Notes: generated from the sequence alone by a model not told the origin. 29,395 bases of DNA from Paenalcaligenes sp021793095 (GCA_027317645.1 DAHVQS010000018.1:1-29395); one strand, 5' to 3'; shown: positions 1 through 8,006, counted from the stretch's first letter. Numbers and translations: made by a program.

Positions 1-1441
1 CTACCGCGTTTTTAGCGAGCAATGCCGCAGCCAACATCACACTGGGGTTAGAGGTGTTAGTGCACGAGGTAATCGCGGCAATAGCGACCAAACCGTGATC
101 GAGCTCATGCTCGCTACCATCCTCAAAAGTCACCTTGGCAGTGGCCGATGGGATCTGAGGCAAAGAACCTGAAGGCGCATCAGAGGCCGGGAAGCTTTGC
201 TCGGCCAACGCCTCACGCTCGGCCGCTAACTCGGCATTTAGCATGAGCGACAGCTCTTTACGAAAGGCCGAACGAGCTGAACTCAGAGCGACGCGGTCTT
301 GCGGACGCTTGGGCCCTGCGATAGAAGGCACCACACTGGACAAATCGAGCTCGAGATGCTCGGAATAACGAGGCTCATGATCGGGGTCATGCCACATCCC
401 TTGTTCTTTGGCATAGGCCTCGACCAATGCAATCTGCTCCTCGCTGCGACCAGTCAAACGCATATAGCGCAAGGTCTCATCATCAATGGGAAACATGGAC
501 ACCGTAGAGCCGTACTCAGGGCTCATATTGCCGATGGTCGCGCGATTGGCCAGCGGCACCTCGCTCACGCCGGGACCATAGAACTCTACAAACTTGCCCA
601 CGACGCCGTGTTTACGCATTTTTTCAGTAATGGTCAGGACCAAGTCCGTAGCGGTAACCCCCTCGGGGAGCTTGCCCGTGAGCTTGAAACCCACGACTCG
701 GGGCACCAGCATTGACACCGGCTGACCCAGCATGGCCGCCTCGGCCTCAATACCGCCCACCCCCCATGCCAACACGCCTAAGCCGTTGACCATGGGTGTA
801 TGCGAGTCGGTGCCCACACAGGTATCAGGATAAGCCACTGTCTTGCCATTTTCATCGCGCGTAAACACCACACGCGCCAAATGCTCGAGGTTGACCTGGT
901 GCACAATACCGGTACCTGGGGGCACGACCTTGAAATCATCAAAGGCATCCTGCCCCCAGCGTAAAAACTCATAGCGCTCGATATTACGGCGGTATTCGAT
1001 CTCAACGTTGCGCATGAATGACTCATTGTGCGCAAAATCATCAACGATGACAGAGTGGTCAATCACCAACTCGGAGGGCACCAAGGGGTTAATCCGCTGT
1101 GCGTCACCATCCAATGCAGTGACGGCCTCACGCATGGCTGCCAAATCAACCACTGCGGGCACCCCAGTAAAGTCTTGGAGCAAAACACGTGCCGGACTAA
1201 AAGCTATTTCGTGACTTTGCTTAGAACGTGGGTCCCAACTAGAGAGGAAACGAATATCCTCTGCCGTGACATTAACCCCATCCTCGGTGCGCAATAAATT
1301 CTCTAATAACACCTTGAGGCCATAAGGTAGGGAATGCACATCGTTGTGCTCATCATGCAAGGCCTTGAGGCTATAAAACTCGTAGCTCTTATCACCGACT
1401 TTTAGCTCGCTACGAGCATTGAAACTATTTGGGTGTGTCAT
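1..1441 (-). CDS. acnA: Aconitate hydratase A, N-terminal part (cut by window edge)
   Basis: Aconitase interconverts citrate and isocitrate in the TCA cycle using a [4Fe-4S] cluster in the cytoplasm. The frame runs on the minus strand from ATG at 1441 to the window edge, giving 480 of the roughly 900 residues expected. Visible family signatures are the VLLQDFTGVPAVVDLAAMR segment, GTDSHTPMVNGLG, and the cluster-binding region ITSCTNTSNP, whose Cys is residue 460. The long N-terminal region before the cluster Cys matches the AcnA/IRP1 class and not AcnB. GGAGG lies about 9 nt before the ATG, which fixes the start. The second and third cluster cysteines and the swivel domain lie outside the window. 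No frameshift is seen in the visible part. Confidence 0.96.
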   Translation of the reverse strand, partial: MTHPNSFNARSELKVGDKSYEFYSLKALHDEHNDVHSLPYGLKVLLENLLRTEDGVNVTAEDIRFLSSWDPRSKQSHEIAFSPARVLLQDFTGVPAVVDLAAMREAVTALDGDAQRINPLVPSELVIDHSVIVDDFAHNESFMRNVEIEYRRNIERYEFLRWGQDAFDDFKVVPPGTGIVHQVNLEHLARVVFTRDENGKTVAYPDTCVGTDSHTPMVNGLGVLAWGVGGIEAEAAMLGQPVSMLVPRVVGFKLTGKLPEGVTATDLVLTITEKMRKHGVVGKFVEFYGPGVSEVPLANRATIGNMSPEYGSTVSMFPIDDETLRYMRLTGRSEEQIALVEAYAKEQGMWHDPDHEPRYSEHLELDLSSVVPSIAGPKRPQDRVALSSARSAFRKELSLMLNAELAAEREALAEQSFPASDAPSGSLPQIPSATAKVTFEDGSEHELDHGLVAIAAITSCTNTSNPSVMLAAALLAKNAV

Positions 1442-1625
1442 ATAAGTGTCCTCCATAGTCATTATTCTTTATGATACACCTGCCAAAAAGGTGATCCCAT
1501 AAAGAGAACAGACAAAAATAATTAATTTTGCCAACCTCACCCTCTCTCTTTACATTAACACCAAACCCCACCCGAACAACAGGAACGCCATACTAAAGTA
1601 AACAGTTTCCTGACAGTGAACATCT
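1442..1625. other. acnA / LysR intergenic gap
   Basis: This 184-bp AT-rich gap lies upstream of acnA and downstream of the LysR gene, both on the minus strand. It must hold the acnA promoter and the end of the LysR transcript. I found no clear terminator hairpin or recognisable operator in it. Confidence 0.5.
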
Positions 1626-2543
1626 TTAATCAACCTGCCAAGGCTGCTCACGCAGTGCGGCCACCAAATACTCAATCAAGGCATTGACCCGCGCCGGCCG
1701 CCTGCGCCCCGGTGGCATCACAATATATAAATCAGCCGGCTCGGCCTGCCACTCATCCAGCACAGACACCAGCGCCCCCGAACGCAAATCATCTGCCACC
1801 AAAAACTCTGGCAGCATCGTCATCCCCAGCCCTGCCCGCAAAGCGGGCAACATGCCATTCGCATTATTGACCCGCATGACTGGCTCAGGCAACGCCTGTA
1901 CGTAGCGCCCCTTGTCCTCATGCATAAAATGCCACTGCATCCCACGGCGATGATACACATACATCAAAATGCGATGGGCCAATAAATCCTTGGGGTGCTT
2001 TAACATCCCATGCTGCGCAACATAAGCAGGAGCCGCCACCAACACCGTCCGAATCTCGCAGCAATGCCGCGCCAATAAAGTGGAATCCTCCAAACGACTG
2101 ATGCGCAGCGCTAAATCAAAACGCTCGGCCACAATATCCACGAAACTATCATCAAAATGGATATTGAGCTCGACATCTGGATGCTGTTCCATAAACGCCG
2201 GCAACAGCGGCGCCAAGCTCGAAATCCCAAAAGACATCGGCGCCGACACCCGCACCACCCCAGACAACTGCCCCACCTGCTCGGCAATCTCGGCCTCAAT
2301 CTCTGAACCTTGATCCAGCAACGCCTGCGCCTGCTCTAACACTGCCTCACCCGTATTGGTCAAGGTCATCTGCCGCGACGTCCGATGAAATAAAGTGCTA
2401 TCACTGCGCTCTTCCAAGCGCGCAATAGCCTTGGACACCGTCGCCTGAGACAGCCCCAAACGCTGGGCCGCCTGAGCAAAAGAACCCTCATTGGCCACCG
2501 TCGCAAAAATCGCCCAAGCCTCAAAATCTGGGAGCTTTTTCAT
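1626..2543 (-). CDS. LysR-family transcriptional regulator
   Basis: This 305-residue protein has the standard LysR length. A winged helix-turn-helix lies at about residues 10-65, including the segment AAQRLGLSQATVSKAIARLE and the following FHRTSRQMTLTNTG. The rest is a periplasmic-binding-protein-like effector domain from about residue 90. The gene is divergent from the pirin and nitroreductase genes across a 130-bp gap, so it probably controls them and itself. Such regulators often sense quinones or other electrophiles, but the ligand cannot be read from sequence. The start is ATG at 2543. A better name than LysR family is not justified. Confidence 0.92.
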   Translation of the reverse strand: MKKLPDFEAWAIFATVANEGSFAQAAQRLGLSQATVSKAIARLEERSDSTLFHRTSRQMTLTNTGEAVLEQAQALLDQGSEIEAEIAEQVGQLSGVVRVSAPMSFGISSLAPLLPAFMEQHPDVELNIHFDDSFVDIVAERFDLALRISRLEDSTLLARHCCEIRTVLVAAPAYVAQHGMLKHPKDLLAHRILMYVYHRRGMQWHFMHEDKGRYVQALPEPVMRVNNANGMLPALRAGLGMTMLPEFLVADDLRSGALVSVLDEWQAEPADLYIVMPPGRRRPARVNALIEYLVAALREQPWQVD

Positions 2544-2673
2544 ATACCCACCATCCTCTTGAATACCCCACCTAAATAATTGGAAAGGCTGTTATTCCAT
2601 TTTTTGTCTTCTCAAACAACCGCCCGCCTCATACACTGAAATCAACATGAACACAGGCAAATAGGTGCCCATT
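2544..2673. promoter_or_regulatory. Divergent LysR/pirin promoter region with short inverted repeat
   Basis: This 130-bp gap separates the divergent LysR and pirin genes. It contains the imperfect dyad TGGAA (2581-2585) and TTCCA (2595-2599) with 9 nt between the arms. That geometry is compatible with a LysR-type binding site, which is usually a T-N11-A dyad between regulator and target. The operator role is inferred from position and symmetry only. Confidence 0.4.
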
Positions 2674-3384
2674 ATGATAGAACGCAGACCCTTTACACAA
2701 CTTGGCCAAACGAAAATCAACTGGCTACACGCCCGTCACCATTTTTCCTTTGGTTACTACCGCCAACCCGAGCGAGACCACTGGGGCACCCTGCGCGTAT
2801 GGAACGATGACATCATCCAACCACACCAAGGCTTTCCCCCACACCCTCATGACAATATGGAAATCATCACCTATGTACAAAAAGGTGCCATCAGTCACAA
2901 GGATAGCCTCGGCAACAGCGGTCGCACCGAAGCAGGCGACGTCCAAGTCATGAGCGCCGGCACGGGAATCACTCACTCTGAATATAACCACGAAAGTGAA
3001 GAAACCCAACTGTTCCAAATCTGGATCCTGCCGGAAACACGCAACCAGCCCCCATCCTGGGGCACGCGACGCTTTCCCAAAGAAGAGCGCTCAGAACAAT
3101 TCACCGTCCTGGCCAGTGGCTTTGACAGTGACAGCGACGCCCTGCCCATCCGCACCCCCTCGCGCGTATTGGGCGCCACCGTCGAAAAAGGGCACACCAT
3201 CGTCTATGAATTTGACAGCCCTGACCGATACGGTTATCTGGTACCCGCCCAAGGGTCCATCACCGTCAACGGCGTAGAAATCAACACCCGCGACGGTGCC
3301 GCCATTACTGGCGAAACGCGTATCGAAATACACGCCCTAGAAACTGCGGAAATTGTGCTGGTTGACGCTCCAGCCCTCAATTAA
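2674..3384 (+). CDS. Pirin family protein (bicupin, YhhW-like)
   Basis: The product is a 236-residue pirin-family bicupin. Some members (E. coli YhhW, human pirin) bind iron and show quercetin 2,3-dioxygenase activity, but physiological substrates are mostly unknown. The N-terminal cupin carries the metal-ligand pattern PPHPHDNMEIITYV with His57 and His59, and GTGITHSEYN with His101 and Glu103. The C-terminal cupin lacks an obvious metal set, as is usual. I chose ATG at 2674 because AGGTG lies 8 nt upstream and family members begin with MI.RRPF; an in-frame GTG at 2665 would overlap that ribosome site. It is followed by a nitroreductase gene 93 bp downstream on the same strand. Confidence 0.93.
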   Translation: MIERRPFTQLGQTKINWLHARHHFSFGYYRQPERDHWGTLRVWNDDIIQPHQGFPPHPHDNMEIITYVQKGAISHKDSLGNSGRTEAGDVQVMSAGTGITHSEYNHESEETQLFQIWILPETRNQPPSWGTRRFPKEERSEQFTVLASGFDSDSDALPIRTPSRVLGATVEKGHTIVYEFDSPDRYGYLVPAQGSITVNGVEINTRDGAAITGETRIEIHALETAEIVLVDAPALN

Positions 3385-3395
3385 ATATAAACAAC

Positions 3396-3415
3396 GAGCA
3401 GCCACCGCGCTGCTC
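3396..3415 (+). terminator. Intergenic hairpin after pirin gene
   Basis: GAGCAGC (3396-3402) and GCTGCTC (3409-3415) form a perfect 7-bp stem with a 6-nt loop, 11 nt after the pirin stop codon. A T-rich run follows only after about 9 nt. It may be a weak terminator or attenuator between the pirin and nitroreductase genes, or simply a 3' stabilising hairpin. Confidence 0.45.
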
Positions 3416-3477
3416 AACATACCCATTTATTTATTTTTTATCACTTAGACATTTTAAATTTAAAAGGTAATAAGAGA

Positions 3478-4077
3478 ATGACAACAAACTTCCTCACCGC
3501 ACTCAGAAAAAGACGCAGCCAATACGTATTGGGCAAAAACATCGATCGCAGCCCAGCAGAAATCCGCGCACTCATCACAGAAACCATGCGCCACACGCCC
3601 TCAGCATTTCACTCACAAAGCTCGCGTGCCGTTATCCTCTTTGGCGATGAAAACATCGAACTGTGGAAACTCATCGAAGACCACCTCCGCGAAATGGTGC
3701 CCGCCGCAGACTTTGCGCCCACCGAAGAAAAATTGCGTGGCTTTGCCGCCGGCGTAGGCACCATCTTGTTCTTCGAAGACATGGGCCCAGTCACCGACCT
3801 ACAGGAACGCTTTGCCCTCTACGCAGAACACTTCCCCACCTGGTCTGAACACGCCAGCGGCATGGCACAATTCGCCGTCTGGACTGCCCTCGCCGACGCC
3901 AACATCGGCGCCAGCCTGCAGCACTACATCCCCTTTGCTGACGAAGCCATCCGCGAGCGCTGGAACATCCCGGCCCAATGGAAACTCCGCGCACAAATGC
4001 CCTTCGGATCCAACGAAGGCGAACCGGGCGAAAAAACATTTATCGAAGACGACGAACGCATCAAAGTCTTTGGGTAG
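3478..4077 (+). CDS. Nitroreductase family protein (Frm2/HBN1-like)
   Basis: This 199-residue protein belongs to the short single-domain nitroreductases, FMN flavoproteins that use NAD(P)H to reduce nitroaromatics or quinones. The start MTTNFLTALRKRRSQYVL and the conserved segments HTPSAFHSQSSRAVILFG, GVGTILFFED and NIGASLQHY match the yeast Frm2/HBN1-like branch with many bacterial members. An AT-rich leader with AGAG just before the ATG precedes it. It sits downstream of a pirin gene and a divergent LysR gene, so a role in quinone or electrophile detoxification is a reasonable inference. The natural substrate is unknown. Confidence 0.92.
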   Translation: MTTNFLTALRKRRSQYVLGKNIDRSPAEIRALITETMRHTPSAFHSQSSRAVILFGDENIELWKLIEDHLREMVPAADFAPTEEKLRGFAAGVGTILFFEDMGPVTDLQERFALYAEHFPTWSEHASGMAQFAVWTALADANIGASLQHYIPFADEAIRERWNIPAQWKLRAQMPFGSNEGEPGEKTFIEDDERIKVFG

Positions 4078-4157
4078 TCCAATGGCGATTAGACTCGCTG
4101 GTAATGCGGGGCAGGCTCGTAAGAAGTTTGTGAGCGGGCTTCGCAGCGAACTTTAGC

Positions 4158-4196
4158 GAGCAAGGCCCCGAGGAAACTTCGTTACGGGGCCTGCTC
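4158..4196. terminator. GC-rich hairpin between convergent genes
   Basis: AGGCCCCG (4163-4170) and CGGGGCCT (4185-4192) pair perfectly around a 14-nt loop, and the stem extends outward through GAGC/GCTC with one bulged A. No U-run follows on either strand, so it may be a structural transcript end or a REP-like element and not a classic intrinsic terminator. Confidence 0.45.
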
Positions 4197-4302
4197 AATG
4201 CACCGAATATTGATAGTGGCCTGCCGTGTTGATTGTTTGGCCCGCAGTTTGGTGCATTGTGCGCGTAGCGAGTTGTGGGTCGGCCTGCAGGAGCTGTTTT
4301 TT

Positions 4303-4327
4303 GATGTCTCGCTGCGCTCGAAACATC
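4303..4327. repeat. 25-bp palindromic intergenic repeat, copy 1
   Basis: The element reads GATGT-C-TCG at its left end and CGA-A-ACATC at its right end around a CTGCGCT centre. It differs at one base from 16128-16152. It is intergenic and imperfectly palindromic, as expected of a REP-like element. Confidence 0.6.
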
Positions 4328-4368
4328 TGCAAAACATCTCCTTCCGGCCGTTTTAAATGGGCTGCTGT

Positions 4369-5589
4369 TTAGCCAGGTCGTCCGTCGATGCGGGTGCTCC
4401 ACAGTGGGATGGTATATCGCGCGACAAACCATAGATAGGCGATAAAGCCAAGTAGCAAGCTGATTTGATATGAGGTGGCTGCGAGGTCTGGCCATATCCA
4501 TAGGAAGGGTCCGCGGATGATGGCGGCGATGAAGATCGCAATGAGCATCCATGATAATCCTGGCAGGGCTTTGATGGGTCGTCCGGTGTGACCGAGGCTG
4601 ACGCGCGCGGTCATGGCCAATATGATGCCTAGGATGCCACCGATGGTCAGTAGGTGCAGTGCGTAGTCGACGGGTAGAAAATCACCCAGTGAGAGCAGCC
4701 ACAAAAATGCACCGATGATGACAAATAAGTAGCTGATATGTAGCCCCCAGAGCAAGGGTTCATGCCAGCAGTGGCCAATTTTCCAGCTGCTCCAACGCCA
4801 GAGGTTAAAGACGACGGTCAATGCCAAGAGGATGCCGAGCAGGGTGTTGGGGATGGGGACGCCAAAGAGGCCTATCAAAAAGAGAATATTGATTCCCAGC
4901 GCGCTGCAGAGCACAGTCATTTCGCGCCATTTGGCAGGGGTGTCTATTTGTACCCCCACGGCACGTGAGGTGAAAAAAGGGATGACGCGTCCGCCCAAGA
5001 GGATGATGAGGTTGAGCATGACCCAGACGGCCAAGTAGCTGCTGCGCTCGACCAGGGCGTTGTCTTGGTAAATGGCCCCGAGGTGTTGGCCAATGTTGGC
5101 GGCGGTAAATATCAACAGTACCGGTGCAAATATCAGGTTGCGCCAGCGTTTTGATTGTATGACCCATCGGCCCATGGCAATGGCGACGATAGGTAAAAAA
5201 GCAACGTCTATGGCCATCAAGACGTAGGCTGAGATTCCCATGGGAAAGAGCATAAAAAATCGGGCCAGCAACCACAGTGCTGCCAATGCCCATAACGATG
5301 GGCCACTAAAGCTGGGAATGCCTGTCCAGTTCTGTACGGCAGTGAGTAAAAAACCAACCACAATGGCTGCGGCAAAGCCAAACAACATCTCATGCTGGTG
5401 CCACCAAATCATGCCACCGTGTGGAGAAACCAACAGATTGCCCTGCCAAAAAGCCGCCCAGAGGGCAAAGGAAATCAATAAAAAAACAGCGCCGAGCCAA
5501 AAAAATGGTCTAAATGCCAGCCCTGTTTTAAAGGCGAAACCGATGCCTGGTTGCCGGGTTTGTGTGTTGCTTGACTGGAGAGGAATCAT
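4369..5589 (-). CDS. nnrS: NnrS family membrane protein
   Basis: NnrS is a polytopic haem- and copper-containing membrane protein linked to nitric-oxide and nitrosative stress tolerance; its exact chemistry is unresolved. This 406-residue product has about a dozen hydrophobic segments and the family features GLAFRPFFWLGA near the N-terminus, WHQHEMLFGFAAAIVVGFLLT, and a histidine-rich later half (HLLTIGGILGIILAMTARVSLGHTGR). I start at ATG 5589 because AAGAGG lies 6 nt upstream; a longer frame to a GTG at 5754 would run through the regulatory region and add non-conserved residues. It is divergent from nsrR, a known type of regulator of nnrS. Confidence 0.93.
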   Translation of the reverse strand: MIPLQSSNTQTRQPGIGFAFKTGLAFRPFFWLGAVFLLISFALWAAFWQGNLLVSPHGGMIWWHQHEMLFGFAAAIVVGFLLTAVQNWTGIPSFSGPSLWALAALWLLARFFMLFPMGISAYVLMAIDVAFLPIVAIAMGRWVIQSKRWRNLIFAPVLLIFTAANIGQHLGAIYQDNALVERSSYLAVWVMLNLIILLGGRVIPFFTSRAVGVQIDTPAKWREMTVLCSALGINILFLIGLFGVPIPNTLLGILLALTVVFNLWRWSSWKIGHCWHEPLLWGLHISYLFVIIGAFLWLLSLGDFLPVDYALHLLTIGGILGIILAMTARVSLGHTGRPIKALPGLSWMLIAIFIAAIIRGPFLWIWPDLAATSYQISLLLGFIAYLWFVARYTIPLWSTRIDGRPG

Positions 5590-5756
5590 GCTGCGCCTCT
5601 TGTAACTATTGGCTAATGGTATGTACAGGACATACACAACCGTAACTGAATACTTTAAGGAAAGGCCCCGAGCACAGGCTCTCGCAATGCATCCACATCT
5701 TTCATTAGTAATTACTTGAACGCTGCTCTCAGGGTTTTCCTCCGGGAGATACACTT

Positions 5757-5779
5757 AACATGAGTTTCGCACTCATGTT
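5757..5779. promoter_or_regulatory. Perfect 9-bp dyad, candidate NsrR operator 1
   Basis: AACATGAGT (5757-5765) and ACTCATGTT (5771-5779) are perfect inverted repeats around a 5-nt spacer, 23 bp in all. The known NsrR site has the same 11-1-11 layout (AAGATGCATTT and its complement); the left half here agrees at 8 of 11 positions, the right half less well. Confidence 0.55.
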
Positions 5780-5787
5780 TATACTTA

Positions 5788-5811
5788 TAACATGTATGCT
5801 ATCCAATGTTA
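5788..5811. promoter_or_regulatory. Second dyad, candidate NsrR operator 2
   Basis: TAACAT (5788-5793) and ATGTTA (5806-5811) are inverted repeats around 12 nt. The left arm AACATGTAT shares AACATG with the neighbouring dyad, and the centres are about 31-32 bp apart, close to three helical turns. It overlaps the likely nsrR promoter, suggesting autoregulation. Confidence 0.45.
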
Positions 5812-5847
5812 ATATATATTTAATACTACTGTGGGACATAAACGGCG

Positions 5848-6309
5848 ATGCAACTAACACAACACACTGATTATGCCTTTCGGGTTTTACTCTACAATCT
5901 AGCCCATCCAGAGCGCTTGGTCACCATTACCGAGATTGCTACTTTCTATGACATTTCCCGTAGCCATTTGGCCAAGGTGGTGGCCAATTTGACGCAGCAC
6001 GGTTATCTGATCGGCGTGCGTGGGCAAAAGGGGGGGCTTAAACTCGGTAAGGCTCCCGAGGAGATCAATTTAGGGGTGCTCGTCAATCAGTTTGAGCCTT
6101 TACAAATCGCCGAGTGTTTCGATGAAAATAATCAGTGCGTGATCACCCCGGCTTGCAAGCTCAAAGGGGTGCTGCATGAGGCTAAAAAAGCCTTTATTGA
6201 TACCCTGCATCGCTACACACTCGCAGACATCGCACTCAGTAGTGAGCAATTACATGATGCTCATCATCAGAGCACCCAGGTGATTTCGCTTCATCTCTCG
6301 ACTGAGTAA
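5848..6309 (+). CDS. nsrR: Nitric-oxide-sensing Rrf2 family repressor NsrR
   Basis: NsrR is an iron-sulfur cluster repressor whose cluster reacts with nitric oxide and releases DNA. The 153-residue product starts MQLTQHTDYAFRVLLYNLA, typical of NsrR. The winged helix region is at about residues 25-62 (ITEIATFYDISRSHLAKVV, then GQKGGLKL). Cluster-ligand cysteines are Cys90, Cys97 and Cys103, spaced C-X6-C-X5-C, close to the spacing in known NsrR proteins. The gene is divergent from nnrS, a classic target, and is followed 7 bp later by a Nudix gene that is probably cotranscribed. No strong ribosome site is seen before ATG 5848. Confidence 0.93.
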   Translation: MQLTQHTDYAFRVLLYNLAHPERLVTITEIATFYDISRSHLAKVVANLTQHGYLIGVRGQKGGLKLGKAPEEINLGVLVNQFEPLQIAECFDENNQCVITPACKLKGVLHEAKKAFIDTLHRYTLADIALSSEQLHDAHHQSTQVISLHLSTE

Positions 6310-6316
6310 TTTCACC

Positions 6317-6751
6317 ATGAGCCATCCTGCCGCACCCACATTTTCAACCCCGCGTGTCGGGGTTTCTGCTTTTCTAGAGCATGAGGGCAAGCTACTGCTC
6401 ATCGAACGCGGCCAAGCGCCTAATCGCGGCCAGTTAGCCTTTCCAGGGGGCAAGCTCAAATGGGGCGAGACCCTCACCGAGGCGGTCGAGCGCGAGCTCA
6501 AAGAAGAAACACGCATCATCGCACGCGCCGCGCAGCTATTAGATGCTGTAAATGTCTTGGTGCATGATGATCAACAGAGGCTGGCACGGCATTTTGTGGT
6601 GCTATGCTTTCGCTGCCAATGGCTCGCTGGACAACCCGTGGCCAGCGATGACGCCCAGGCCATTCATTGGCTGTCGCCCACCGAGGTGCTCAAACGCCAG
6701 GATGTGAGCCCTGGGGTACAGCAAGTCATCCGCTCAACGCAATCGCTTTAA
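6317..6751 (+). CDS. Nudix hydrolase with altered Nudix box
   Basis: This 144-residue single-domain Nudix protein would cleave a nucleoside diphosphate linked to another group; the substrate is unknown. The box at residues 45-67 reads G45-x5-E51-x7-R59-E60-x2-E63-E64-x-R66-I67. The catalytic Arg-Glu and metal-binding Glu residues are present, but the usual Gly before the last hydrophobic residue is Arg66. FPGGKLKWGE and ERGQAPNRGQLAFPGG resemble ADP-ribose or sugar-nucleotide type Nudix proteins. It starts 7 bp after nsrR, so it may be expressed with the repressor. It could act in nucleotide clean-up after nitrosative damage, but that is speculation. Confidence 0.9.
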   Translation: MSHPAAPTFSTPRVGVSAFLEHEGKLLLIERGQAPNRGQLAFPGGKLKWGETLTEAVERELKEETRIIARAAQLLDAVNVLVHDDQQRLARHFVVLCFRCQWLAGQPVASDDAQAIHWLSPTEVLKRQDVSPGVQQVIRSTQSL

Positions 6752-6845
6752 GCTAAATCAATACCCTTTAGTCATCTGCTGCCTACAATCGGTGGTTGTG
6801 TTCACTTTTGCATTGCCGTTTTTCTCAGAATAAAAAACTACAGCC

Positions 6846-8006
6846 ATGAATACTGATGTCACCATTATTGGCGCCGGCCCCACCGGCTTGAGCTTGGCTT
6901 ATGCCTTGGCTGAGGCCGGCTTATCGGTCATCTTGCTCGAACGCCAACCCCTATCACTGCTACAACACCCGACCTTTGATGGACGTGAGATTGCCCTGAC
7001 ACATGAGTCTCGGCGTCTACTCCAACAATGGGGGTTATGGGCACATATCCCTACCGAGGAAATTTCCAATTTGCGCCATGCACGGGTGATGGACGGCTCC
7101 CTCACCCAAGGGATGTTTATTGATGCGTCACTAGGAGGACAATCGCAACTGGGCTGGTTTGTCCCCAACTACCTCATCCGCCAGGCAGGCTATCTGCAAA
7201 TAGCGGATCACCCCCGAGTCGATTTGCGTACCGAGGTGACCATCACTGCCACGACCTCCTGCGCTGATCGCGCAACGGTGACATTACAAGGCGGGGAACA
7301 AATCCATAGTCGATTGCTGGTGGCTGCAGACAGTCGTTTTTCTGAAACCCGCCGTGCGATGGGGATTGCCTCGCCCATGATTGACTACGGTAAGAGCATG
7401 ATGGTCTTTAGGGCTGCACACACCGTCCCGCACGAGCATATTGCTTGGGAATGGTTTGGCTATCGGCAAACACGTGCCCTCTTACCACTCAATGGCAATC
7501 GCTCATCGGTGGTCCTGACCCTGCCACAGCACGAGATGCAACAGCTCAACGCCTTGGATGACGAGGCTTTTAATCAAAGCATTAGCGAGCGCTATGAGTA
7601 TCGTTTAGGTGAAATGCGCCGCATTAGCGAGCGCACGGTATATCCTTTGGTAGGCACCTATGCCACCCGCTTTCATGCCCAGCGTTTTGCCCTCATTGGC
7701 GATGCCGCGGTAGGGATGCACCCTGTCACCGCCCATGGTTTTAACCTCGGCATCCTCAGCGTTAAGCATTTGGCACATCGCGTGATTAACGCCTACCGCA
7801 AAGGACAGGATTTCAGCGCCCCTAGTGTGCTCAGAGCCTATACGCGCGACCACCGTCTGAGCTCTTTGCCTCTATTTGCCGCCACCAATTTTGTGGTGTC
7901 TCTCTACACCAATGATCGCGCCCGCCTACCCCGACAAGCCCTGCTCCAAATGGCCAATAAAGTGGTGCCCTTTAAAAAGCTGGTGGCAACTCGATTGACA
8001 GGCTAA
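6846..8006 (+). CDS. ubiM: FAD-dependent ubiquinone hydroxylase, UbiM-like
   Basis: The product is a 386-residue class A flavoprotein monooxygenase of the UbiH/UbiF/VisC group, which hydroxylates the ring of ubiquinone precursors at the membrane. The FAD-binding fingerprint GAGPTGLSLA is at residues 9-18, the AADSRFSETRR segment (the DG-motif position) at 160-170, and the GDAAVGMHP motif at 285-293. FDGREIALTH and MHPVTAHGFNLG match the UbiM branch, reported as a C5 or broader-specificity hydroxylase. UbiF or another family member remains possible because the group is hard to split by eye. It is monocistronic here, converging on glmS with a shared hairpin across both stop codons. Confidence 0.8.
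   Translation: MNTDVTIIGAGPTGLSLAYALAEAGLSVILLERQPLSLLQHPTFDGREIALTHESRRLLQQWGLWAHIPTEEISNLRHARVMDGSLTQGMFIDASLGGQSQLGWFVPNYLIRQAGYLQIADHPRVDLRTEVTITATTSCADRATVTLQGGEQIHSRLLVAADSRFSETRRAMGIASPMIDYGKSMMVFRAAHTVPHEHIAWEWFGYRQTRALLPLNGNRSSVVLTLPQHEMQQLNALDDEAFNQSISERYEYRLGEMRRISERTVYPLVGTYATRFHAQRFALIGDAAVGMHPVTAHGFNLGILSVKHLAHRVINAYRKGQDFSAPSVLRAYTRDHRLSSLPLFAATNFVVSLYTNDRARLPRQALLQMANKVVPFKKLVATRLTG

Larger units (their letters stand above)
4078..4368. other. Convergent intergenic region with hairpin and palindromic repeat
   Basis: This 291-bp gap separates the convergent nitroreductase and nnrS genes. It contains a strong hairpin at 4158-4196, a 25-bp palindromic repeat at 4303-4327 that recurs elsewhere in the window, and no convincing gene. 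Open frames crossing it lack family features and overlap the flanking genes. Confidence 0.6.
5590..5847. promoter_or_regulatory. nnrS-nsrR divergent control region
   Basis: This 258-bp region holds the promoters of the divergent nnrS and nsrR genes. Two palindromic elements lie near the nsrR end (5757-5779 and 5788-5811). A half-site-like AATGCATC is at 5686-5693, closer to nnrS, resembling one arm of the NsrR consensus. TATATT near 5814-5820 could be the nsrR -10 element. Confidence 0.55.

Noticed and set aside
4061..4552. 163-codon minus-strand open frame across the nitroreductase-nnrS gap
   Set aside because: It overlaps the end of nnrS in another frame and shows no family features or ribosome site.
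5590..5754. Longer nnrS start at GTG 5754
   Set aside because: It would place coding sequence through the promoter region; ATG 5589 has AAGAGG at ideal spacing and matches the family N-terminus.
6801..6836. TTGCAT-N17-TAAAAA as ubiM promoter
   Set aside because: The implied transcript would start only about 3 nt before the ATG; matches are too weak to call.
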